A stretch of DNA of 64,000 nt from contig NZ_JAODNM010000089.1 in the NCBI RefSeq assembly GCF_025464955.1, positions 46,096 through 110,095 of the forward strand, written 5' to 3'. The DNA comes from Amycolatopsis sp. GTDB lineage: Bacteria > Actinomycetota > Actinomycetes > Mycobacteriales > Pseudonocardiaceae. The notes under the pieces were generated by a model. It worked only from the letters and a program-made list of their open reading frames with translations, searched no databases and was not told the origin of the DNA. Every line of letters starts with the position of its first letter. The stretch's first letter is position 1. Positions 37,549 to 46,066 of this stretch are shown here, piece by piece. Position numbers and translations under genes: made by a program.

Positions 37549-38297
37549 GAAAAGCCTCCCAGGGCACCGAGAAACGCCGGAACTTCGCCTCCACCATGGA
37601 CAGTGAGCGTCGTGCCGGTGACGTACGAAGCGAGCGGCGACGCGAGGAACAGCGCGCAGTTGCCGATCTCGTCCGGCTCAGCCAGACGTCCTAACGGGAC
37701 AGTCGCCGCGACGGCCGCCAGTCCCGCCTCGCCGCCGTAGTGAGGCAACGCCCGCTCGGTCCGAACCAGGCCGGCGGCGATCCCGACGACCCGCACCTTC
37801 GGCGCCCATTCCACCGCGAGGGTCTTCGTCAGGTTGTCGAGCCCGGCCTTCGCGGCCGCGTACGACGACGTCCCCGGCGACGCCCTGCCACCGCTGACAC
37901 TGCTCACGTTCACGATCACCCCACCCGACGGCTGCGTCTGCATGACAGCGTTCGCCCGCTGGGACACCGTCAGCGGAGCGAGCAGGTTCAGCCCGACGAC
38001 CTTGGCGTGGAACCGAGGTGAAGCCGTTGCCGCAGGGGCGAAAGGCGCGCCACCCGCGTTGTTCACCACCACGTCCAGGTGGCCGTATTCACCGACGACC
38101 GCGTCGATCAGTCCGTCGACCTGGTCCGGCTCGCGGACGTCGCATTGCCGGAATCCCAGCGTTTCCGACGGAGTCCTGGCACATGTCACCACCTGCGCCC
38201 CGGCCCGCCGGAAGACCCGGGTGATGCCGGCCCCGACCCCGCTGACACCACCGGTGACCAGCACGACCGCGCCCTCCAGCCCCAGCTCGATCGACAC
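37545..38297 (-). CDS. Short-chain dehydrogenase/reductase (Rv3549c-like)
   Basis: 250 residues. Cofactor motif TGGVSGVGAGI near residue 14, NNAG near 81, and YAAAK near 148. GTG at 38297 is preferred because GAGGAGG lies about 5 nt upstream and the protein then starts MSIELGLEG. It is the first gene of a two-SDR operon divergent from echA20-ipdABC, with a KstR2-type box in between, as in the Rv3549c-Rv3550 region. Probably acts on hydroxyacyl-CoA intermediates of ring C/D degradation. Confidence 0.82.
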   Translation of the reverse strand: MSIELGLEGAVVLVTGGVSGVGAGITRVFRRAGAQVVTCARTPSETLGFRQCDVREPDQVDGLIDAVVGEYGHLDVVVNNAGGAPFAPAATASPRFHAKVVGLNLLAPLTVSQRANAVMQTQPSGGVIVNVSSVSGGRASPGTSSYAAAKAGLDNLTKTLAVEWAPKVRVVGIAAGLVRTERALPHYGGEAGLAAVAATVPLGRLAEPDEIGNCALFLASPLASYVTGTTLTVHGGGEVPAFLGALGGFS

Positions 38298-38351
38298 CGG
38301 GAACCTCCTCGCGGGTCTGTACCGGGCCACCGGCACCCTGCTAACGTACCA

Positions 38352-38365
38352 AGCAAGTGCTAGGT
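38352..38365. promoter_or_regulatory. KstR2-type operator, SDR operon / echA20-ipdABC
   Basis: AGCAAGTGCTAGGT matches AnCAAGnnCTTGnT with one mismatch, inside a longer palindrome ACCAAGCAAGTGCTAGGT. It lies between the divergent operons. Confidence 0.75.
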
Positions 38366-38386
38366 TTGTAACCCGAAGAGGCGCGA

Positions 38387-39142
38387 ATGCCGGTAACCCT
38401 GGACTGTCCCGAACCGCACGTCGCCGTTGTCACCGTCGACGTCCCGCCGGTGAACGCGCTGACCGTGCACGACTGGTTCACGCTCGCGGACGCCGTAACG
38501 AGCACGGGCCGGAACCCGGCGATCCATGTCGTCGTCCTGCGCGCCGCGGGACGCGGGTTCAACGCGGGCGTCGACATCAAAGAGATCCAGCGCGATACCG
38601 GGCACGCCGCGCTCATCGGCGCGAACCAGGGTTGCGCCGCGGCTTTCTCGGCCGTCTATGACTGCGAAGTCCCGGTGATCGCCGCCGTCCAGGGATTCTG
38701 CCTCGGCGGCGGAGTCGGGCTGGTGGGCAACGCCGACGTCGTCATCGCCGCCGAGGACGCGACCTTCGGATTGCCCGAAGTGGACAGAGGCGCGCTGGGC
38801 GCCGCGACCCACCTCTCGCGGCTGGTCCCGCAGCATCTGATGCGCGCGCTGTACTACACCGCCGGCACGATCGACGCGGCGCAACTGCACCACCACGGTT
38901 CGGTGTACGCCGTAGTCCCGCGAGCCGAACTCGACGCGGCGGCGCTGAAGCTGGCGCGACAGATTGCGGCCAAGGACACCCGTGTCATCCGCGCGGCGAA
39001 ACAGGCGATCAACGGCATCGACGTCCAACCGGTACACCGCAGCTATCGGTACGAACAGGGCTTCACCTTCGAACTCAACCTGGCCGGCGCCTCCGCCGCG
39101 GCACGCCAGGACTTCATAAACAGCAAGGGGACCCATGGCTGA
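38387..39142 (+). CDS. echA20: Ring-opening enoyl-CoA hydratase-family hydrolase EchA20
   Basis: 251 residues, crotonase fold with GFNAGVDIKEI and the oxyanion-hole CLGGGVGLVGNADVV. Family knowledge: EchA20 hydrolytically opens ring D of the HIP-derived CoA thioester before IpdAB acts. ATG at 38387 follows GAAGAG. Its last 8 nt overlap ipdA. Order echA20-ipdA-ipdB-ipdC equals Rv3550-Rv3553. Confidence 0.9.
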   Translation: MPVTLDCPEPHVAVVTVDVPPVNALTVHDWFTLADAVTSTGRNPAIHVVVLRAAGRGFNAGVDIKEIQRDTGHAALIGANQGCAAAFSAVYDCEVPVIAAVQGFCLGGGVGLVGNADVVIAAEDATFGLPEVDRGALGAATHLSRLVPQHLMRALYYTAGTIDAAQLHHHGSVYAVVPRAELDAAALKLARQIAAKDTRVIRAAKQAINGIDVQPVHRSYRYEQGFTFELNLAGASAAARQDFINSKGTHG

Positions 39143-39995
39143 CAAACGCATGACCCCGGACGAGGTCGTCGCCGAACTCGCCGACGGAATGACCATCGGC
39201 ATCGGCGGCTGGGGGTCGCGCCGCAAACCGATGGCACTGGTCAGGGCGATCCTGCGGTCGCGCCTCACGGACCTGACGGTGGTGTCGTACGGCGGCCCGG
39301 ACGTCGGGCTGCTCGCGTCCGCGGGCCGGATCCGGCGGCTGGTGTTCGGGTTCGTCACGCTCGACACCATCCCGTTCGACCCGTGGTTCAACCGCGTCCG
39401 CGAGGCCGGGGAGATCGACGTCACGGAGTACGACGAAGGCATGCTCGGACTCGGGCTTTCCGCTGCCGCCCAGCGACTTCCCTTCCTGCCGACCCGTGCC
39501 GGGATGGGTTCGGACGTCGTGCGCTTCAGCTCCGAACTGAAGACCGTCCGCTCCCCCTACGACGACGGGGAGGAGCTTCTCGCCGTGCCCGCATTGAAGC
39601 TCGACGCCGCGCTCATCCACCTCAATCGGGCCGACTCCCGCGGAAACGCGCAGTACCTGGGCCCGGATCCGTACTTCGACGAGCTGTACGCGCTCGCGGC
39701 CCAACGCTGTTACGTGTCAGTGGAAAAAGTCGTCGACACCGCCGAACTCTGCACGTCCGGCCCAGTGCAAAGCCTGCTGCTGAGCCGCGCGAACGTCGAC
39801 GGCGTCGTCGAAACCCCGCATGGCGCACATTTCACCACCGCGGCCCCGGACTACAGCCGAGACGAGCGCTTCCAACGCCACTACGTCGAAAGCGCCAAAG
39901 ACCCCGACGCCTGGCCCGCGTTCGTCGACCGGTTCCTGTCCGGCGGCGAGGCACGGTACCAAGCCGAAGTCGCCAAGTTCGGGGCCGCGGCATGA
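39135..39995 (+). CDS. ipdA: Ring-C hydrolase alpha subunit IpdA
   Basis: 286 residues, class I CoA-transferase fold: MTIGIGGWGSRRKPMALV near the N-terminus and LDAALIHLNRADSRGNAQY in the middle. IpdA with IpdB hydrolyses the last steroid ring of COCHEA-CoA; despite the fold it is a hydrolase. It overlaps echA20 by 8 nt and ipdB by 4 nt (ATGA), consistent with co-translation of the two subunits. Confidence 0.9.
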   Translation: MADKRMTPDEVVAELADGMTIGIGGWGSRRKPMALVRAILRSRLTDLTVVSYGGPDVGLLASAGRIRRLVFGFVTLDTIPFDPWFNRVREAGEIDVTEYDEGMLGLGLSAAAQRLPFLPTRAGMGSDVVRFSSELKTVRSPYDDGEELLAVPALKLDAALIHLNRADSRGNAQYLGPDPYFDELYALAAQRCYVSVEKVVDTAELCTSGPVQSLLLSRANVDGVVETPHGAHFTTAAPDYSRDERFQRHYVESAKDPDAWPAFVDRFLSGGEARYQAEVAKFGAAA

Positions 39996-40708
39996 CCGCG
40001 GCTCGCGCCGAAGTCGTCGCCGCCGCCTGTGCGGACCTGTTCCGCGGCGACGGCGAGATCGTGGCGAGCCCGATGGGTTTCCTGCCTTCGCTCGGCGCGC
40101 AGTTGGCCAGACTGACTTTCGAACCGGACCTCCTGCTCTCCGACGGCGAGGCGTACCTGCTGACTCCGGACGAGCTGGTCGAAGGCTGGCAACCCTTCCG
40201 TAAGGTCCTGGAAACCGTGGTGCCGCAAGGGAAACGCCATGTGGTGATGGGTGCCAACCAGATCGACCGGCACGGCAACCAGAACATCTCCGCGATCGGC
40301 AGGCACGACCGTCCCCGTAAGCAGCTGCTCGGTGTCCGCGGCGGGCCCGGGAACACGGTCAACCACCGCACCAGCTATTGGGTTCCGCGCCATGCGACCC
40401 GGGTGTTCGTCAACGAGGTCGACGTCGTGTGCGGGGTCGGTTTCGCACGCGCGGCGGGCCAACGGTTCCACGACGTCCATCGCGTGGTGACCAACCTCGG
40501 CGTGCTCGACTTCGGCGGCACCGACCACGCGCCGCGGCTCCTGTCGACCCACCCGGGCGTGTCCGTGGACGAAGTCACCGACGCGACGTCGTTCACGCTC
40601 GACACGTCGATCACGATCGAAACCCGGCAGCCGACGCAAGAGGAACTTCGCCTGCTGCGCGAAGTCCTGGATCCGAAGTCCTTGCGCGACAAAGAGGTCC
40701 CGGGGTGA
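39992..40708 (+). CDS. ipdB: Ring-C hydrolase beta subunit IpdB
   Basis: 238 residues, CoA-transferase beta-like. It shows MGFLPSLGAQLAR, LLLSDGEAYLL, GANQIDRHGNQNISAIG and TNLGVLDFGG. It forms the heteromeric COCHEA-CoA hydrolase with IpdA. It overlaps ipdC by 4 nt (GTGA). Confidence 0.9.
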   Translation: MTAARAEVVAAACADLFRGDGEIVASPMGFLPSLGAQLARLTFEPDLLLSDGEAYLLTPDELVEGWQPFRKVLETVVPQGKRHVVMGANQIDRHGNQNISAIGRHDRPRKQLLGVRGGPGNTVNHRTSYWVPRHATRVFVNEVDVVCGVGFARAAGQRFHDVHRVVTNLGVLDFGGTDHAPRLLSTHPGVSVDEVTDATSFTLDTSITIETRQPTQEELRLLREVLDPKSLRDKEVPG

Positions 40709-41751
40709 AGACGGCAATCACCGCACTCGTCGGAATCGAGCACCCGATCGTCCAGACCGGCATGGGCTGGGTCGCCGGGCCGCGCCTGGTCTCGGCCACC
40801 GCGGAAGCCGGCGGGCTCGGGATCCTCGCGTCGGCGACGATGACCCTCGACGAGCTCGAGGCCGCGATCAAGGAGACCCGCGGCCGCACGACACGTCCGT
40901 TCGGGGTGAACCTGCGCGCCGACGCTTCCGACGCCGCCCAGCGCGTCGACCTGCTGATCAGGGAAAACGTGCGGGTCGCGTCGTTCGCGCTCGCTCCGAG
41001 CCGAGAACTGATCGCCCGGTTGAAAGACCATGGCATCGTTGTCATCCCGTCGGTCGGCGCGGCCCGGCACGCCGAGAAAGTGGCCGCTTGGGGCGCCGAC
41101 GCCGTCATCGTGCAGGGCGGTGAGGGCGGCGGCCACACTGGCGGCGTCGCGACGACGCTCCTGCTGCCGTCCGTACTCGACGCCGTCGACATCCCGGTGG
41201 TCGCCGCGGGCGGCTTCTTCGACGGACGAGGGCTCGCCGCCGCCCTCGCCTACGGTGCCGCGGGCATCGCGATGGGCACCCGATTCCTCCTGACCAGGGA
41301 AAGCACGGTGCCGGACGCCGTCAAACGCCTCTACCTCGAGCATGGACTGAACGGCACCGTTGTCACCCGAAAGGTGGACGGGCTGCCGCACCGGGTCCTC
41401 CGCACCAGCCTGGTCGACGCGCTCGAAGGCGCCGGCCCGGTGAGCGGTTTTGCCCGCGCGGCACACAACGCCGTGCGCTTTCGGCGGCTGACCGGACTTT
41501 CGTGGCGATCACTGGCCCGCGACGGGCTGTCGCTCCAACGCTCCGGCGATCGAACCTGGTCACAGGTGCTGATGGCCGCCAACACCCCCATGTTGCTGCG
41601 GGCCGGGTTGGTCGACGGCGACACCGACGCGGGCGTACTGGCGTCCGGGCAGGTCGTGGGGCTGCTCGAAGACCTGCCCGCGGTCGGCGAGCTCATCGAG
41701 GCCGTCACCGCGGACGCGGCCCGGATCCTCCACCGGCTGGGCAACCTCTGA
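40705..41751 (+). CDS. ipdC: Flavin-dependent reductase IpdC of HIP catabolism
   Basis: 348 residues, nitronate-monooxygenase superfamily. It shows HPIVQTGMGWVAGP, VQGGEGGGHTGG and VVAAGGFFDGRGLAAALAYGA. Members at this locus (Rv3553) introduce or remove a double bond in the hydroxylated HIC-CoA intermediate. GTG at 40705 overlaps the ipdB stop. It is the last gene of the echA20 operon; downstream the island is interrupted by unrelated genes. Confidence 0.88.
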   Translation: MKTAITALVGIEHPIVQTGMGWVAGPRLVSATAEAGGLGILASATMTLDELEAAIKETRGRTTRPFGVNLRADASDAAQRVDLLIRENVRVASFALAPSRELIARLKDHGIVVIPSVGAARHAEKVAAWGADAVIVQGGEGGGHTGGVATTLLLPSVLDAVDIPVVAAGGFFDGRGLAAALAYGAAGIAMGTRFLLTRESTVPDAVKRLYLEHGLNGTVVTRKVDGLPHRVLRTSLVDALEGAGPVSGFARAAHNAVRFRRLTGLSWRSLARDGLSLQRSGDRTWSQVLMAANTPMLLRAGLVDGDTDAGVLASGQVVGLLEDLPAVGELIEAVTADAARILHRLGNL

Positions 41752-41781
41752 GCGCACAAAACGTTGTGCTTGACTGGATTC

Positions 41782-42591
41782 ATGATCTCGGAAGGTCTCG
41801 TCACGGAAGGCCGCTGCCCGGTCGACGGCGGCGAGCTGTACGTCAGCAGTACCGGGGACGGGCCGCCGCTGCTGATGATCTCGGGCGGGATCGGCGCGGC
41901 CGACGACTACCGCGCGCTCGTCAAGCAGTTCAGCGACGAGTACACCGTGGTGACCTACGACCGGCGAGGCCACTTCCGCAGCACGGACCACACCGAGGGA
42001 CCCATCTCGGTCCGGCGGCACGCTGAAGACGCCTTCGCCGTCATCGAGTACATCGACGCCGGCGAGGCGACCGTTTTCGGCACCAGCGCGGGTGCGCAGA
42101 TCGGTCTGGAACTCGCCGTCCGGCACCCCGAGGCGCTGGTCGAACTGGTCGCCCACGAGCCGCCGGCGGTCCGGTTGATGCCGGACGCCGACCGCTGGCT
42201 CGCCGAGGCCGCCGAGCAGGTGTCGTTGGCCCGATCGGGTGACCTGCTGGGTGCGTTCACCCTGTTCGCCAGCCAGATCGCCGGCGCCGGCCTGCCCGGT
42301 CTGCGCACGGTCCGGCTGTCGAACAAGCAGGAGTGGGCCTTCCTGTTCGACCGCGAGGTGACGTCGTTCCTCGGCTACCTGCCGGACCTGGCCGCCCTGC
42401 GGAAGTCGCGCGTGGACATCACGCCCATCGCCGGGGTGGGCAGCCGCGGGCGGTACCACTACCAGCCGGCGAAGATCCTCGCGCTGGAGCTGGGCCTGCC
42501 GTTCGTCGAGGTGCCCGGCAACCACCTCGCCCCGCAACGCAACCCCGCGCAGTTCGCGGAAGCGCTGCGCGGACTGTTCCTCGAGCCGTGA
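41782..42591 (+). CDS. Alpha/beta hydrolase
   Basis: 269 residues. Nucleophile elbow FGTSAGAQIG near residue 103, oxyanion region SGGIGAADDY near 35, and a C-terminal His in VPGNHLAPQ near 248. The substrate is unknown. ATG at 41782 is preferred to a TTG at 41764. It lies 30 nt after ipdC, so read-through co-expression is possible, but I know of no counterpart in the mycobacterial ipd operon. Its stop abuts the stop of the convergent diguanylate cyclase gene. Confidence 0.8.
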   Translation: MISEGLVTEGRCPVDGGELYVSSTGDGPPLLMISGGIGAADDYRALVKQFSDEYTVVTYDRRGHFRSTDHTEGPISVRRHAEDAFAVIEYIDAGEATVFGTSAGAQIGLELAVRHPEALVELVAHEPPAVRLMPDADRWLAEAAEQVSLARSGDLLGAFTLFASQIAGAGLPGLRTVRLSNKQEWAFLFDREVTSFLGYLPDLAALRKSRVDITPIAGVGSRGRYHYQPAKILALELGLPFVEVPGNHLAPQRNPAQFAEALRGLFLEP

Positions 42592-43899
42592 TCAGCTCCC
42601 GCTGACCACCTTGTTGCGACCGGTGCTTTTCGCCCGATAGAGGGCAGCGTCGGCTGACGCGAGAAGCCGTTCAACGGCCGTACCGGCGTCCGGGTAGATC
42701 GCCACCCCGATCGACGCCGACAGCCCGGTGACCCGCACGGGCGCCTCGCCGAGGTCTACCCGGACCGTCAACCCCGAGATGGCCGCCCTGATCCGTTCGG
42801 CGACGACAACGACGGCCGCTTCGGAGACCTCCGGGAGCAGTACGACGAACTCCTCCCCGCCGAACCGCCCGACGGAGTCGTAGGCGCGGACTGCCGTGCC
42901 GATCGCCGTCGCGACCTCCTTCAGCACTACGTCCCCGGCGAGATGGCCGTAGGTGTCGTTGATGCGCTTGAAATGATCGAGGTCGATCATGAGCACGCCG
43001 AGTGTGGCGCCGCTGGTGCGGCCCACCCTGGCGAGCTCGCGCGTGGCCAGCCGATGCCAGCCCGTGGTGTTGAGCAGCCCGGTCTTTTCGTCCGTCGCGG
43101 CCGCGATCTCGAGCTGCTTGAGCAGCACGTGGCGGTGCAGCAGCATCAGCGGCGGAAGAACGAGAAGCACCAGGACCGGCTGGTACACCAACGCGAGCGC
43201 GGTCAACCCGCCCAGACAGAGTGTGACGAGCTCGAGGACGTTGTCTTCCCAGGTGCCGAACAGGTCCGAGACCGACCGCTCGCGGGTGTAGAGGTAGATA
43301 CCGGTCGAGACGACGAGGGCGTTGACGACCTCGAAGACCACCGCCGCGGTGAGGACGATCGCCGTGCCGCGGCCGCCCATGCCCGGTGTGTCGGCCGGCC
43401 CGCCCAGGCCGACGGCGCGAACGACGTACGACGCCGCCAGGCACGAAAGGACGGCCCAAGCGGTGCTGGCCACGATCCGGTGAACGGGGCGGCTGCGCAC
43501 ATGACGCCACACGCGGAACCACAGGTGCAGGTAGAGGGCTGCCGAGAGCAGCGCCACCCAGCCGGGATCAAGGAGGACGGCGCCGGCCAGATACCAGACC
43601 GAGGTGACGTTGATATGGGTCTGACCGCCCATCCAGCGCCGCATCCGTTCGATCCGGCTGGACATCTCGGCCTGTGCGACCCCCAGGACCAGCAGCACCG
43701 AGAACCACCCGACGTCCGACCGGCCTGACTCTGTGACCAGACCGAACACGGCCAGGACGACAGCACCGACTTCGCTCGCGAGCGCGTACACCAGCCACCG
43801 CGGCCGAACGGTCGTCCACACGTCCCACCGAGCCGGCCGCGACGCCCAGGCGAGCGTTTTGCGGGCGGTCAGCTGTGCGGTACGCCGGAAACGACTCAT
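42592..43899 (-). CDS. Membrane-bound diguanylate cyclase (GGDEF)
   Basis: 435 residues. About seven or eight hydrophobic segments span residues 35-260. A GGDEF domain follows (about 268-430) with DHFKRINDTYGH, the active signature GGEEF, and an RAYD inhibitory I-site five residues before it. It should make cyclic di-GMP and be feedback-inhibited. No EAL domain is present. The input signal is unknown. It shares no operon with its neighbours. Confidence 0.88.
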   Translation of the reverse strand: MSRFRRTAQLTARKTLAWASRPARWDVWTTVRPRWLVYALASEVGAVVLAVFGLVTESGRSDVGWFSVLLVLGVAQAEMSSRIERMRRWMGGQTHINVTSVWYLAGAVLLDPGWVALLSAALYLHLWFRVWRHVRSRPVHRIVASTAWAVLSCLAASYVVRAVGLGGPADTPGMGGRGTAIVLTAAVVFEVVNALVVSTGIYLYTRERSVSDLFGTWEDNVLELVTLCLGGLTALALVYQPVLVLLVLPPLMLLHRHVLLKQLEIAAATDEKTGLLNTTGWHRLATRELARVGRTSGATLGVLMIDLDHFKRINDTYGHLAGDVVLKEVATAIGTAVRAYDSVGRFGGEEFVVLLPEVSEAAVVVVAERIRAAISGLTVRVDLGEAPVRVTGLSASIGVAIYPDAGTAVERLLASADAALYRAKSTGRNKVVSGS

Positions 43900-44004
43900 A
43901 CTCGTGGTGTCCTGCCCAAAAGTCCGATAACCCCAGGCTAGATGTTGTGCCGGACGGTGTCAGTCGGCCAACCGGTCTGTTCCCATCCCCTAAGGAGGCC
44001 TGAG

Positions 44005-44025
44005 ATGCGTACCCGTGAAGGCTGA
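44005..44025 (+). other. Six-codon mini-ORF with a strong ribosome binding site
   Basis: AAGGAGG (43992-43998) precedes an ATG by 6 nt; the reading frame is MRTREG then TGA. The downstream DNA is the 3' end of an opposite-strand MFS gene, so there is no gene for it to regulate. It may be chance or a relic. Confidence 0.25.
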
Positions 44026-44038
44026 ATCAAGCACAGAA

Positions 44039-45271
44039 TCAAGCGAGCCAGACGTCGGGACGGGCGGCGGTCGCGCGTTTCCACGCCACCGCCGCCGGAA
44101 CCGCCACCACCAGCCCGACGAGCCCGACAATGCCCACGGTCTGGGCCGTACCGATCCGGTCGGCGAGCACTCCGGCGAACAGCGGGCTCAGGCCCTGGAT
44201 GGTCGCGACGCCCGACTGCGAAAGGCCCAATGCCTGCGCGCGGCTGTGGTCGGGAACGCCGCGGGTGAACGACGCTGTGGACTGCATCATCACCGCCGTC
44301 CCCAGCGCACCTGCCACGGCGAACACGGCGATCGACGCGACCAAACCCGGCTTCAGGAAGCACACCAGCAGCGGCAGGCAGCTCACCACGGTCAAAGCGC
44401 CGAGGATCCGGGGCCGGCGAGCTTCGGACACGAACCGGCTGAACAGCATCGCGCCGACCACGCTGCCCAGCGGGTCGGCGGCCAGAATCAGTCCGATCGC
44501 GACCGCGCCGCCGCCGATTTCCGCGGTGTACGGCGCGGCGAGGCCCTCGTAGACGATCAGGAACGCCGACAGCCACCCGACGAGCACCAGCGTCCGCAAA
44601 CCCGGACTCCGCCAGATCAGCTTCGCTCCGGCAACCGCGGACGACCCGAACGACGGCTTGCGTTCCGCCGGGGAGGCCGTCGCCGGCCTGCTGCGCACCC
44701 CTGAACGGACGAACACCGCCGACAGCAGGAACGTCGCGGCGTCCAAGCCCAGCGCGACATGCGGATCGATCGCGCTGACCAGCACGCCACCACCGGCGAA
44801 CCCGATCATCTGCGCGGACTGCATCGTGATGCTGCGGATGCCCATGCCCACGACGTAGAGGTCGCCCGGCAGCACCGCGGGCAGCAGGGCCAGCTGCGCG
44901 GCCTTGAACGGTGCCTGGAAAAACGACACCCCGGCCACCAGGACGCACAGCACTCCGAACGGCACTCCCGGCACGGCGACCAACCCGATCAACACCGCCC
45001 GCAGCACGTCGGCGAGCACCATGATTTCCCGCCGGGGGAACCGATCCGCGAGGCCGGACAGGAACACGCCACCGAGGAACGCGGGAGCGAGCGTCAGCGC
45101 GTACGTCAAGCCCGTCAGCGCCGCCGACTGCGTCCGCTGATACACGAGCACGGCCAACGCGACACGCGCCAACTGGTCGCCAGCCTGGGAAAACGCCTCC
45201 GCCGCCCACAGCGCCCGAAACTCCCGCACCGCGAACGCGGACCGGAAGGTCGTCCGTTTCGAATCACCCAC
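44039..45271 (-). CDS. MFS transporter (MFS_3/enterobactin-exporter type)
   Basis: 410 residues with about 12 transmembrane segments. The SGLADRFPRREIMVLAD loop 2-3 motif and the GVLADRIGTAQ repeat in the second half identify an MFS exporter of the group often involved in drug or siderophore efflux. Substrate unknown. GTG/ATG start at 45271. The inverted repeat at 45359-45375 lies 88 nt upstream and may be its control site. Confidence 0.8.
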   Translation of the reverse strand: MGDSKRTTFRSAFAVREFRALWAAEAFSQAGDQLARVALAVLVYQRTQSAALTGLTYALTLAPAFLGGVFLSGLADRFPRREIMVLADVLRAVLIGLVAVPGVPFGVLCVLVAGVSFFQAPFKAAQLALLPAVLPGDLYVVGMGIRSITMQSAQMIGFAGGGVLVSAIDPHVALGLDAATFLLSAVFVRSGVRSRPATASPAERKPSFGSSAVAGAKLIWRSPGLRTLVLVGWLSAFLIVYEGLAAPYTAEIGGGAVAIGLILAADPLGSVVGAMLFSRFVSEARRPRILGALTVVSCLPLLVCFLKPGLVASIAVFAVAGALGTAVMMQSTASFTRGVPDHSRAQALGLSQSGVATIQGLSPLFAGVLADRIGTAQTVGIVGLVGLVVAVPAAVAWKRATAARPDVWLA

Positions 45272-45686
45272 GACGCCCCTTCAGCCGCTCGGATCCAGCC
45301 AACAGTAGCCACTCCGTCGCAGCCTGTCGCCGTTTTCGGGGAACCCGAAGTCTAGCAGCGCTAGGATTTCTAGCGTTCCCTTAATGCGCCGGCGAGGGTC
45401 GTCCAGAGGTACTTCCCCCATGGAGCACGAGTCGTCCGGGAAATTACCGGGCGGTGAGTTGTCGAAGATATTTCGGCGCAGTGGCGAACCATTCTCTTTT
45501 CCACCACCCCGAACGGAAGCACCAAAGACGACATTCCGAACGGTCACGTAACCACGTGTCACTTCGGCCGAAAAAGCGTTGCCACTGCGGATAAACACGA
45601 CGTTGACGACCCGCATCCCTGGCGTTAGCTTCGCACTGGATCTTCGATCAGCAGCCCACCCCAACGTTTTACTCGAAGGGATCATC
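45272..45686. other. Gene-poor interval with a CGCTAG-N5-CTAGCG inverted repeat
   Basis: 415 nt without a convincing gene. The inverted repeat CGCTAG/CTAGCG (45359-45375) is the clearest element and may be the operator of the MFS gene. The stretch 45450-45620 is less GC-rich than its surroundings. Readings on either strand look non-coding. Confidence 0.4.
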
Positions 45687-45998
45687 ATGGGAATCAAGGA
45701 ACAAATCGCCGCGGGAGACCTGGAGAACCTCACCTTTCAGGGTGACGTCACCGACGGACACCTTGTGCCCGGAGGACTGCTGGGTGACCAGGCGGCCGTC
45801 GACGACATCGAGGTCGGCATCTACGTCCTGGAAAAGGACGGCACCCTGATCTCCTGCAACAAGACCGCGATCGCCGCCTGGGGTCGGACCCCCGAACTCT
45901 GAACGAGCGAGAAGTACTGCGGCGCCTTCAGGTTGCGCTATCCCTCGGGCGACGTCATGCAGGTCCCGGGCCTCCTGGCGGCCGCGGGCACGAACTAG
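45687..45998 (+). pseudogene. PAS-domain-only protein interrupted by one in-frame TGA
   Basis: ATG at 45687 follows AAGGGA by 5 nt. The frame reads a PAS fold start (EVGIYVLEKDGTLISCN, then AAWGRTPEL) for 71 codons, meets TGA at 45900-45902, and continues in the same frame as TSEKYCGAFRLRYPSGDV up to TAG at 45996-45998. PAS domains of this type normally run WGR-PEL-G-x-x-EKFCG-RL-x-P-DG, so the codons after the TGA are genuine homologous sequence and a GGA to TGA change would explain it. Nonsense mutation, read-through and sequencing error are all possible. Confidence 0.65.
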
Positions 45999-46002
45999 AG
46001 AC

Positions 46003-46056
46003 CCCTCGGGGCCACCACCCCCGTGGCGTTCAACGCCGCAAGGGTGGCCCCGAGGG
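46003..46056. terminator. Hairpin between the PAS gene and the amidohydrolase gene
   Basis: CCCTCGGGGCCACC pairs with GGTGGCCCCGAGGG, with a second small stem GGCGTT/AACGCC inside. It lies between two convergent units. Confidence 0.7.
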
Positions 46057-46066
46057 AACGCCGCCG

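Noticed and set aside
45281-45733. 150-codon minus-strand frame in the gene-poor interval
   Set aside because: Composition and lack of any domain pattern suggest chance; it overlaps the PAS gene start and has no ribosome binding site.
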